Origin: Actinomyces sp. ZJ308
GTDB taxonomy: Bacteria > Actinomycetota > Actinomycetes > Actinomycetales > Actinomycetaceae
DNA length: 48,030 nucleotides
Direction of reading: 5' to 3'
Assembly (NCBI RefSeq): GCF_011752065.1
Contig: NZ_JAAIJY010000007.1
Location: 1-48,030 of the forward strand
Shown: piece by piece, positions 41,700 through 48,030 of the stretch
How the letters are laid out: each line of letters opens with the position of its first letter
How positions within the stretch are numbered: position 1 is the first letter of the stretch
The notes under the pieces: generated by a model
What the model was told of the DNA's origin: nothing
Databases searched by the model: none
What the model saw: the letters and a program-made list of their open reading frames with translations, nothing else
Program-made: the position numbers and the translations under genes

Positions 41700-43586
41700 C
41701 TACTTGACGCCGAGGCGCTTGAGGTCGCGCACGGCGCCCAGGTCCGCGCTGGTGGCGAGCATCGCGTAGGCGCGCAGCGCGGCGGAGATCTTGCGGGACC
41801 GGTCCACGTGCGGGGTCCAGGCGGCCTCGCCGCGGGACTCCTCCTCGGCGCGGCGGCGCTCGATCTCCTCGTCGCTCAGGCGCACCGAGATGGAGCGGCC
41901 CGGGATGTCGATGTCGATGATGTCGCCGCTGCGCACCAGGCCGATGAGCCCGCCGGCCGCGGCCTCCGGGGAGACGTGGCCGATGCTCAGGCCCGAGGTG
42001 CCCCCGGAGAAGCGCCCGTCGGTGAGCAGGGCGCACTCCTTGCCCAGGTGCATGGACTTGATGTACGTCGTCGGGTAGAGCATCTCCTGCATGCCGGGGC
42101 CGCCGCGCGGGCCCTCGTGGCTGATGATGACGACGTCGCCGGACTTGACCTGCTTGCCGAGGATCCCGGCGACGGCGTCCTCCTGGGACTCGAAGACGAC
42201 GGCGGGCCCGGAGAAGGTCAGGATCGACTCGTCCACGCCTGCGGTCTTGACGATGCATCCCTTCTCGGCGATGTTGCCGAACAGGACGGCCAGGCCCCCG
42301 TCGGCGGAGTAGGCGTGCTCGATGTCGCGGATGCAGCCGTCTGCGCGGTCGGTGTCGAGGGACTCCCAGCGGGAGGCCTGGGAGAACATCTCGGTGGTGC
42401 GCACGCCGGCAGGGGCGGCGAGGTAGCCGGTGCGGATCTCCTGGCTGACCTGGGAGCCGGGGACGCCGTCGGGGCCGGGGCGGGCGATGTCGTAGGCGGC
42501 GAGCTCGTCGCCCAGGGTGGAGCGCAGGACGTTGGAGGTGGAGGTCTCCAGCAGGCCGCCGCGGTCGAGTTCGCCGAGGATGCCGAGGATGCCGCCGGCG
42601 CGGTGGACGTCCTCGATGTGGTAGAGGTTCGTCGACGGCGCCACCTTGGCCAGGTGGGGGACCTTGCGCGAGAGGCGGTCGATGTCGGCCATGGTGAAGT
42701 CGACCTCGGCCTCCTGGGCGGCGGCCAGCAGGTGCAGGACGGTGTTGGTGGAGCCGCCCATGGCGATGTCCAGGCTCATGGCGTTCTCGAAGGCGGCCTT
42801 GGTGGCGATGGAGCGCGGCAGGACGGAGGCGTCGTCGTGCTCGTAGTAGGCCCGGGTGATCTCGACGATCTGGTGGCCGACCCGCTTGAAGAGCTCGCCG
42901 CGGTCGGCGTGGGTGGCCAGCAGCGTACCGTTCATGGGCATCGCCAGTCCGAGCGCCTCGGTGAGGCAGTTCATGGAGTTGGCGGTGAACATGCCCGAGC
43001 AGGAGCCGCAGGTGGGGCAGGCCAGGCGCTCGATGGCGCTGATGGTTTCGTCGGCGACTGTGGGGTCGGCGGCGTCCATCATGGCGTCGATGAGGTCGAG
43101 CTTGCGGGTGGTGCCGTCGGCGGCGGTCATCTTGCCCGACTCCATGGGGCCGCCGGAGATGAAGATCGCCGGGATGTTGAGGCGCATGGCGGCCATGAGC
43201 ATGCCCGGGGTGATCTTGTCGCAGTTGGAGATGCACACCAGGGCGTCGGCGCAGTGGGCGCTGACCATGTACTCCACGGAGTCGGCGATGAGGTCGCGGC
43301 TGGGCAGGGAGTAGAGCATGCCGTCGTGGCCCATGGCGATGCCGTCGTCGACGGCGATCGTGTTGAACTCCTTGGCCAGGCCGCCGGCGGCCTCGATCTC
43401 GGTGGCCACGAGGCGTCCGACGTCACGCAGGCCCACGTGCCCGGGGACGAACTGGGTGAAGGAGTTCGCGATGGCGATGATAGGCTTACCGAAGTCCGAG
43501 TCCTTGACGCCCGTGGCCCGCCACAGAGCACGGGCGCCCGCCATGTTGCGGCCGTGGGTGGAGGTAGCGCTGCGATACTGCGGCAT
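41700..43586 (-). CDS. ilvD: Dihydroxy-acid dehydratase
   Basis: Iron-sulfur enzyme that dehydrates dihydroxy acids to 2-oxo acids in valine, leucine and isoleucine synthesis. 628 residues, typical. Begins [20 protein letters not shown]; cluster and metal residues lie in [20 protein letters not shown] and [20 protein letters not shown]; late motifs include [20 protein letters not shown] and [21 protein letters not shown] chose ATG 43586 (AAGGAAC upstream); the long upstream frame is not conserved. The 247-bp space up to yjdF shows no clear attenuator or T-box. Confidence 0.96.
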   Translation of the reverse strand: MPQYRSATSTHGRNMAGARALWRATGVKDSDFGKPIIAIANSFTQFVPGHVGLRDVGRLVATEIEAAGGLAKEFNTIAVDDGIAMGHDGMLYSLPSRDLIADSVEYMVSAHCADALVCISNCDKITPGMLMAAMRLNIPAIFISGGPMESGKMTAADGTTRKLDLIDAMMDAADPTVADETISAIERLACPTCGSCSGMFTANSMNCLTEALGLAMPMNGTLLATHADRGELFKRVGHQIVEITRAYYEHDDASVLPRSIATKAAFENAMSLDIAMGGSTNTVLHLLAAAQEAEVDFTMADIDRLSRKVPHLAKVAPSTNLYHIEDVHRAGGILGILGELDRGGLLETSTSNVLRSTLGDELAAYDIARPGPDGVPGSQVSQEIRTGYLAAPAGVRTTEMFSQASRWESLDTDRADGCIRDIEHAYSADGGLAVLFGNIAEKGCIVKTAGVDESILTFSGPAVVFESQEDAVAGILGKQVKSGDVVIISHEGPRGGPGMQEMLYPTTYIKSMHLGKECALLTDGRFSGGTSGLSIGHVSPEAAAGGLIGLVRSGDIIDIDIPGRSISVRLSDEEIERRRAEEESRGEAAWTPHVDRSRKISAALRAYAMLATSADLGAVRDLKRLGVK

Positions 43587-43833
43587 GAGCGGTTCCTTTT
43601 CGGGCAGGCGGACTGGAACGGCGTCGCAAGGCGCCGGCCTCAGGGGAATGGCCAGCGCTTCACGACGCCGTGTTGCCACAGCGTATCCCCAGCCGGCCCC
43701 CGGCGCCGCACCGCATCCCCTCCCTGAGACGTGATACCGCTGACCCGGCGCGATCCCGGGGCCTTGCCCGCCCCATCGCCGACGGCGGCCATGAGGTTCT
43801 CGAAGGCGGTATTTCCGGAACGCTCCTCTTGCG

Positions 43834-44328
43834 TCATCGGCCGCGGTGGCGGCGCTTGGCCCGCTGACGACGGCGCTCCCAGGCCTCCGCGGCCTCCTGG
43901 CGGCGGCGCCGGCTCCGGTTGCGGGCCACTCGGGCCGAGGTCTCCTCCCGGGCGGCGGCCAGGGCGGCCTGGGCGGCGGTGGAGGGACGCGCTCTGGCGG
44001 CATCCTTGGCCGCCTGCCGGGCGGCGCGCTTGGGGTTGGGGCGACGCCCCGTCGTCGGCGAGCCCGCCGACCTGGATGCCGGTACCGGCGCGGATGCGGC
44101 AACCCTGTCGATGAGATCGCCTCCGTGCTTCAGGAGGAAGTCGTGGAGCTCGACGTCGCTGGGCTCGGCCCCGAAGACGTGCCGGGTCGCCTGCACAGTA
44201 CCCGCGCCACCATCTTGATGACGTTCGTGGTGCTCAAGGACGCCGACCCAGAAGCGGCCGTCGAAGAAGACGGTGAGCTGAGCCGATACTGCGGCGGGGG
44301 TAGTGACCTGGTTGTCGGAGGCGGGCAT
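43834..44328 (-). CDS. yjdF: YjdF/DUF2992 family protein (putative RNA-binding)
   Basis: A 164-residue protein. The N-terminal [20 protein letters not shown] and [20 protein letters not shown] are near-diagnostic of YjdF (DUF2992). The C-terminal half is extremely Arg/Ala-rich and helical ([40 protein letters not shown]), including the terminal KRRHRGR typical of the family, and should bind nucleic acid. In Firmicutes yjdF is controlled by an azaaromatic-sensing riboswitch. Here a strong hairpin stands directly before the ribosome-binding site GAAGGAG. I chose ATG 44328 on that site and the conserved start. Confidence 0.88.
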   Translation of the reverse strand: MPASDNQVTTPAAVSAQLTVFFDGRFWVGVLEHHERHQDGGAGTVQATRHVFGAEPSDVELHDFLLKHGGDLIDRVAASAPVPASRSAGSPTTGRRPNPKRAARQAAKDAARARPSTAAQAALAAAREETSARVARNRSRRRRQEAAEAWERRRQRAKRRHRGR

Positions 44329-44330
44329 GG

Positions 44331-44360
44331 GAGCTCCTTCGGGTGCGAGTGATCGCACCC
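44331..44360 (-). promoter_or_regulatory. Leader hairpin abutting the yjdF ribosome-binding site
   Basis: GGGTGCGA and TCGCACCC (44341-44360) form a perfect 8-bp stem with a 4-nt loop, directly followed on the minus strand by GAAGGAG and, 5 nt on, the yjdF ATG. A stem in that position could control ribosome access. The wider leader up to 44733 (about 400 bp) has no gene; it could hold a longer structured element, but I cannot match it to the known yjdF motif by eye. Confidence 0.5.
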
Positions 44361-44733
44361 GGTGCAGCTGGAGTCCCCGTGGCGGCCGACGAGCGGCAAC
44401 CCCCGAGGTGACGAACGCCTGGTTGTTGCGTGCCCACGACGAGATCGGCGCGGGCGCGGGGCAGGTGGCCCCGACGGCGTCATCCGGACTTCCTCCGGAC
44501 CGTGCAGTTCGTGATACCGGGTGTGGCGCGAGCGCGCCGTCTCCAGGGTATCGCAGCTGTCGCAGCCCCGAGCCGCAGCAGCAAGCGCGCACTCGTGCGG
44601 CAGCCCTGCGGTCTCCTGCCGGTGAGAGGCCGCTCAGGCATCGGTCAAGCAGCCGCTCGGCCTGACAGCAGTCTTGCGGGCGGTCTCAACCGCTCTCCGC
44701 GGCTGGACCTGAGAGGCGCTCGCACCAGGCCGT

Positions 44734-45774
44734 TCAGGCGTAGCTGGCGGTGATCCGGTGCGAGGCGCCGTCAAGAGTCATGGTCCCACCGTGCGGCACG
44801 ATCCACTGGGGGCGGGTGTGTCCAAAGGGGACCCCGATGCAGATGACCGCCTCAGGGTTGTAGTGCCCGATGGTCTCGACGACGGCGTCGCGCTGTTCTG
44901 CTCGGAATCGGGCCCTGGCCGGGGCGTCCCTGCGGTCCTCCAGCGAGGAGGCGGGCGGGCGGGCCACGAGGACCGCGTCGACGGCGGTCAGCAGTCCCCG
45001 CTCGCCCATGGCGCGCAGGATCCACGCCACCTCAGAGGCTGACGGGAGCATCTCGGAGGTCTCGATGAGCATGACGGCGCCGTCCAGGACATGGGGGTCG
45101 GCCGGGAACCGGCCGGCGGTCAGCACCCACTGGAGCACCTCGAGGCAGCCGCCCCAGGTGGGGCCGGTCACCGAGCGGGACGGCCCCGCCCAGGTCCAGG
45201 GCTCGGTGGCCTCGCGCTCGCCGAACTCGGTGAGGGCGCGGGGGTCGAGCCAGTCGAGCCCCATGTCCTCGGACTCCCCCGGCTCGGCGATCTCCAGCTC
45301 GGCCCCGGTCAGCAGTGCCGCCCGCAGCGAGTTGAGGTGGATCGGGTCGACGTGCGGGCCCGGGCCGACGTGGACCTGGGTGGAGCCGCCGTAGAAGCTG
45401 GCGATGCCCAGCGACCACAGCCACTGGTGGAGGTTCGTGTTGTCGCTGTACCCGAGGAAGGGCTTGGGGTTGGACAGCGCCGCGGCGCCGTCGAGGTGCG
45501 GTATGACCGCGATCTGGTCATCGCCGCCCACGGTCGCCAGGATCGCGCGGATGCTCGGGTCGGCGAAGGCGGCATTGAGGTCACGGGCGCGTTCCTCGGG
45601 CGAGGCGCCGAGCTGCCTCGTGGTCGGGTACTCCACGGGGACCAGGCCGGTGAGAGCGGCGAGCCTGGCCATGGCCTGCTCGTGAACCGCCGGGGCGAAG
45701 CCGGGGGCCGCCAGGGATGGGGACAGGATCGCAACGCGATCACCGGCACGGGCCTTGGGTGGAAGCAGCTTCAT
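44734..45774 (-). CDS. S66-family LD-carboxypeptidase / MccF-like serine peptidase
   Basis: A 346-residue protein. Begins KLLPPKARAGDRVAILSPSL; catalytic Ser110 lies in KPFLGYSDNTNLHQWLWSLG; the late His is in VICIGVPFGHTRPQW, with a candidate Glu in MLIETSEML. This matches the MccF side of the S66 family, which cleaves acyl-sulfamoyl nucleotides such as microcin C, as well as LD-carboxypeptidases acting on murein peptides. No microcin genes adjoin, so recycling or self-protection is open. ATG 45774 is chosen because conservation starts there; ribosome-binding sequence is weak. Confidence 0.88.
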   Translation of the reverse strand: MKLLPPKARAGDRVAILSPSLAAPGFAPAVHEQAMARLAALTGLVPVEYPTTRQLGASPEERARDLNAAFADPSIRAILATVGGDDQIAVIPHLDGAAALSNPKPFLGYSDNTNLHQWLWSLGIASFYGGSTQVHVGPGPHVDPIHLNSLRAALLTGAELEIAEPGESEDMGLDWLDPRALTEFGEREATEPWTWAGPSRSVTGPTWGGCLEVLQWVLTAGRFPADPHVLDGAVMLIETSEMLPSASEVAWILRAMGERGLLTAVDAVLVARPPASSLEDRRDAPARARFRAEQRDAVVETIGHYNPEAVICIGVPFGHTRPQWIVPHGGTMTLDGASHRITASYA

Positions 45775-45851
45775 CGCGCCGTCATAGCAGCCGCGTGAGG
45801 GAGCCCGCAAGCATCCGGCTCCTTCCACGGCTTCGTGTGGTCAGTACTTAC

Positions 45852-45889
45852 GCGGGTGGCCCTCCCCACGCGAGGGGAGGGCCACCCGC
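45852..45889 (-). terminator. Long perfect hairpin behind the FKBP gene
   Basis: GCGGGTGGCCCTCCCC and its exact complement form a 16-bp stem with a 6-nt loop (ACGCGA). It lies 55 nt past the leftward FKBP gene and upstream of the peptidase gene. There is no T-run, as usual for high-GC terminators. Confidence 0.75.
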
Positions 45890-45943
45890 AGGTCGTGTCG
45901 ACGTCGAGGCGCCCAGGGGCGGATGAGAGGCCCCCGCGCCCGA

Positions 45944-46351
45944 TTACAGAACGCCCAGGATCTCGGTGACGAAGACGAGGGTGTCGCCTCCGCGGATGCC
46001 GGCCTGCGGGACGCCGCGGTCGCCGTAGCCGAGCTCGGAGGGGATGGACAGCAGGAGACGCGAGCCCACGCGCTGCCCCACGAGGGCGTCGTCCCAGCCG
46101 CGGATGACCATGCCGACGCCGACCTGGAAGTTCAGCGGCTGGCCGCGGTCGTAGGAGTTGTCGAAGACGTCGCCGCCCCAGATCTGTCCCAGGTAGTTGG
46201 CCACGATCGTGTCGCCGGCCTCGACCACCTGGCCGTCACCGGCGTCGAGCACCTGGACCTGCAGCCCCTCGGGGGCCTCGGGGCCGGGGAAGGTGAGCAT
46301 GGGCTTGGTGCCCTTGGCACCCTCGACAGAGGGCATGTTGATGTTGATCAT
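45944..46351 (-). CDS. FKBP-type peptidyl-prolyl cis-trans isomerase
   Basis: A 135-residue single-domain FKBP without signal peptide. Motifs: VEAGDTIVANYLGQIWGGDV, FDNSYDRGQPLNFQVGVGMV, IRGWDDALVGQRVGSRLLLS, IPSELGYGDRGVPQAGIRGG and DTLVFVTEILGVL at the end. Active-site residues (Tyr, Phe, Asp, Trp of IRGWD, Tyr of LGYG) are present. Catalyses proline isomerisation in the cytosol; particular clients are unknown. It has its own terminator. Confidence 0.95.
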   Translation of the reverse strand: MININMPSVEGAKGTKPMLTFPGPEAPEGLQVQVLDAGDGQVVEAGDTIVANYLGQIWGGDVFDNSYDRGQPLNFQVGVGMVIRGWDDALVGQRVGSRLLLSIPSELGYGDRGVPQAGIRGGDTLVFVTEILGVL

Positions 46352-46531
46352 GCGGCGAGCCTACGTGAGGGCCCAGGCCCGACACCGCCGCGAGCCTCGG
46401 CCCAGCGCGAACTGTCCGGGCGGGAGTCGCCCAGCGCCCTGCACAGGCCTGGCGCGGGGTCTGCGCTGCGGGCGCCCCGGGGCAGGCGACCCTGCCGTGG
46501 CGCGCGGCGGGCACCCACCGGACACACGCAA

Positions 46532-46566
46532 CGGGGCCGGGACGCATGTGACGCGTCCCGGCCCCG
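46532..46566 (-). terminator. Strong hairpin behind the Bax-inhibitor-1 family gene
   Basis: CGGGGCCGGGACGC pairs with GCGTCCCGGCCCCG (14 bp) around ATGTGAC. It lies 25 nt past the stop of the leftward gene at 46591. The downstream strand is followed by TTGCGTGT, not a clean T-run. Confidence 0.75.
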
Positions 46567-46590
46567 AACGAGATGATGGCGCGGCTTGAG

Positions 46591-47586
46591 TCAGTCGCGG
46601 AAGTAGCTCAGCAGGCGGAGGAACTCCACGTAGAGCCACACGATGGTGACGACCAGCCCGAAGGCGGCGGCCCAGGCGTAGCGCTGGGGCAGCCCGTTGC
46701 GGACCCCGTTCTCGATGAACTCGAAGTCGATCGCCAGGAAGAGGGAGGCCAGGATGACCCCGATAATTCCCAGCGGGATGCCCAGCGGGATCCCCATGAT
46801 GGTCATGGAGCGCAGGCCCCAGGCCCCGCCGACCACGCCGGTCATCGACAGGCCGAGGTTGATGAGGCTGAAGAGTGCGTAACCAAGCGTGGCCACGACC
46901 ACCACCCGGCGGAACCGCCCCTGGACCCGGAAGCCGCCGTAGGAGTAGGCGGCGAGCATCGCACCGAAGGTGGCCAGCGTCGCCAGCACGGCCTGGACGA
47001 CGATGCCCTCGTAGCGGGCCTCCATGAAGCCGGAGATGCCGCCGAGCAGGAGGCCCTCGAAGGCCGCGTAGGCCAGGATGAGGGCCGGGGAGGGCTCCCG
47101 CTTGAAGGAGTTGACGATTCCCAGGACGAGGCTGCCGAAGATGCCGGAGAGCATCGCCATGCCACCCAGAGCGAAGGCCGACTCGTCGGTACTGGTCACC
47201 AGGTTCCAGGACAGGGCGCCCAGGGCCAGGATGACGGCGAACATTCCGGCGGTGCGGATGATGACGTCGTCGTAGGTCATGCGGCGCATGTCCGCGTTGG
47301 TGGCCGACGGCGCCTGGTACTGGGCCTCCAGGCCGGCCATCTGCTCAGGACTCACCTGGCCGTAGCCGGTGGTCTGACCGTACTGGTTGGAGGCCTGACC
47401 GTACTGGCCGTACTGCTGCCCGTAGTCGGTGGCCTGCTGGCCGTACTGACTCGGCTGCTGCCCGTACTGTCCGGCCTGGTAACCGGGCATCGTGGGGTAG
47501 CCGTTGGGTGTCTGGGTCGGGGCCGACCCTGCCACCCGGGCGCCCTCCTGGAAGGCGGCGCTACGGCTGAAGAAGGGGTTGCTCAT
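46591..47586 (-). CDS. Bax inhibitor-1/YccA family membrane protein with YGQ-repeat N-terminus
   Basis: A 331-residue protein. Residues 1-90 are Gln/Tyr/Gly-rich with repeated YGQ units (AGQYGQQPSQYGQQATDYGQ, QYGQASNQYGQTTGYGQ), then MTYDDVIIRT leads into seven hydrophobic segments. The later ARYEGIVVQAVLATLATFGA, FSLINLGLSMTGV and FLAIDFEFIENGVRNGLPQR (with the conserved late acidic pair IDFEFIE) match actinobacterial Bax1-I proteins, whose relatives act as pH-sensitive calcium leak channels. Role here unknown. An AGGACGAGAG sequence precedes the ATG. Confidence 0.9.
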   Translation of the reverse strand: MSNPFFSRSAAFQEGARVAGSAPTQTPNGYPTMPGYQAGQYGQQPSQYGQQATDYGQQYGQYGQASNQYGQTTGYGQVSPEQMAGLEAQYQAPSATNADMRRMTYDDVIIRTAGMFAVILALGALSWNLVTSTDESAFALGGMAMLSGIFGSLVLGIVNSFKREPSPALILAYAAFEGLLLGGISGFMEARYEGIVVQAVLATLATFGAMLAAYSYGGFRVQGRFRRVVVVATLGYALFSLINLGLSMTGVVGGAWGLRSMTIMGIPLGIPLGIIGVILASLFLAIDFEFIENGVRNGLPQRYAWAAAFGLVVTIVWLYVEFLRLLSYFRD

Positions 47587-48030
47587 GATCCTCTCGTCCT
47601 CTCTGAGGGGTCTGGGGCGGACGGTCCGGAGGGACCTCCGCTCGCAGCCCGGCCGACCGGTTGAGGGCCGCTACCGGAAACTGCGCTCATTATGCGCATC
47701 CCCGGCACGGTGAGGGAAACCCTTTTCCCTCAGGACGTAGTCCCCAGGGGAGAGATACCCATCCCTGTTGGGGTCCTATTCGGGAGCCTCCGGCACCTGG
47801 TTCCAGCGCCGTCCTTCCGCCTCCGCGGTTTCTCCGACCGATCGTTTCTCATCCTCCAGGATGATCCGCATCCCTCTGGCGGCCAGGCTTCGTCCGGTTA
47901 CGGGTTCGTCACCCCGGCCGATTCGCCGACGACGGCGCGTTCCTAGGCTGGAGTCATCCGGTTGGTCCCCGGGAAAAACCAGGCGACTCAGCCGCCGCCG
48001 GACACCAGCCGTCCCGCAGCCACCGAGCTG
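47587..48030. other. Right-end region without a supported gene
   Basis: 444 bp upstream of the Bax-inhibitor gene, running to the window edge. Short frames exist (for example a rightward frame 47692-47946), but none shows a ribosome-binding site or recognisable protein. TAGGCT at 47944-47949 with TTCGCC about 16 nt upstream looks like a promoter for a rightward gene beyond the edge. Confidence 0.35.

Noticed and set aside
43587-44102. N-terminal extension of IlvD
   Set aside because: It overlaps yjdF and is not dehydratase-like; ATG 43586 begins the conserved protein.
47692-47946. Rightward 84-codon frame at the right edge
   Set aside because: No ribosome-binding site, composition like non-coding DNA, no motif recognised.
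1-48030. CRISPR arrays, rRNA genes, prophage structural genes, biosynthetic gene clusters
   Set aside because: I saw no regularly spaced direct repeats, rRNA-like stretches, phage head or tail genes, or NRPS/PKS/lanthipeptide genes.

Overview
The window is high-GC actinobacterial chromosome. The gene content (GlnR, a MutT1-PPK1 pair, UppS beside a hemolysin III/TrhA protein, nitrobindin-like and DUF2516 proteins, many leaderless or GTG starts, alanine/proline-rich linkers) best fits Actinomycetaceae, probably Actinomyces. That assignment is an inference from gene content, not a database result. Most of the window is ordinary core genome. The accessory parts are the extreme left end (transposase tail, paired 120-bp palindromic elements, DUF559-type gene) and a degraded island next to a tRNA-Lys at about 17.7-20 kb.

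Layout. 0-1.5 kb: end of a probable transposase, then an AbiEi/DUF559-type protein between two inverted copies of a 120-bp MITE-like element. 1.5-6.6 kb: leftward core genes (DUF3995, dtd, DUF2516; ygfZ coupled to a nitrobindin-like gene; an unrecognised membrane protein). 6.8-7.4 kb: glnR, orphan nitrogen regulator. 7.7-12.3 kb: pstSCAB phosphate importer behind a PHO-box-like direct repeat. 12.4-16.4 kb: mutT1-like gene and ppk1. 16.7-17.4 kb: conserved unknown. 17.6-20 kb: tRNA-Lys, orphan XRE regulator, frameshifted tyrosine-integrase remnant, BrnT/BrnA-like toxin-antitoxin pair with a palindromic operator, and a 47-codon ORF whose start lies in inverted repeats. 20-26.9 kb: lipoprotein hydrolase, DEAD-box helicase, RhtA-like exporter, uppS, trhA, greA. 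27-35.8 kb: msrA, an unknown gene, a lysE-type exporter, a second DUF559-type gene, an ABC-class ATPase with an RGG tract, a flavin reductase, ilvA, and a frameshifted DUF4242 gene. 35.8-41.5 kb: four-gene dipeptide/nickel-type ABC importer with a fused permease and two Zur-box-like palindromes at its promoter. 41.7-47.6 kb: ilvD, yjdF, an LD-carboxypeptidase, FKBP and a Bax-inhibitor-1 family protein.

Genes that work together: PstSCAB imports phosphate, PPK1 stores it as polyphosphate, and the adjacent MutT1-type hydrolase handles nucleotides. IlvA and IlvD act in branched-chain amino-acid synthesis. The SBP, permease and two ATPases form one importer, probably zinc-responsive.

The least conventional signals are: (1) two sequence-unrelated 120-bp palindromic families with the same TGTCCA/TGGACA ends and a central hairpin; (2) about 65-bp palindromes set at a near-constant distance behind stop codons; (3) the Zur-like double operator on a peptide/opine-type importer with a fused permease; (4) low-complexity insertions, including one at the same structural point of both ATPases; (5) the small ORF in the tRNA-Lys island with a structured initiation region.
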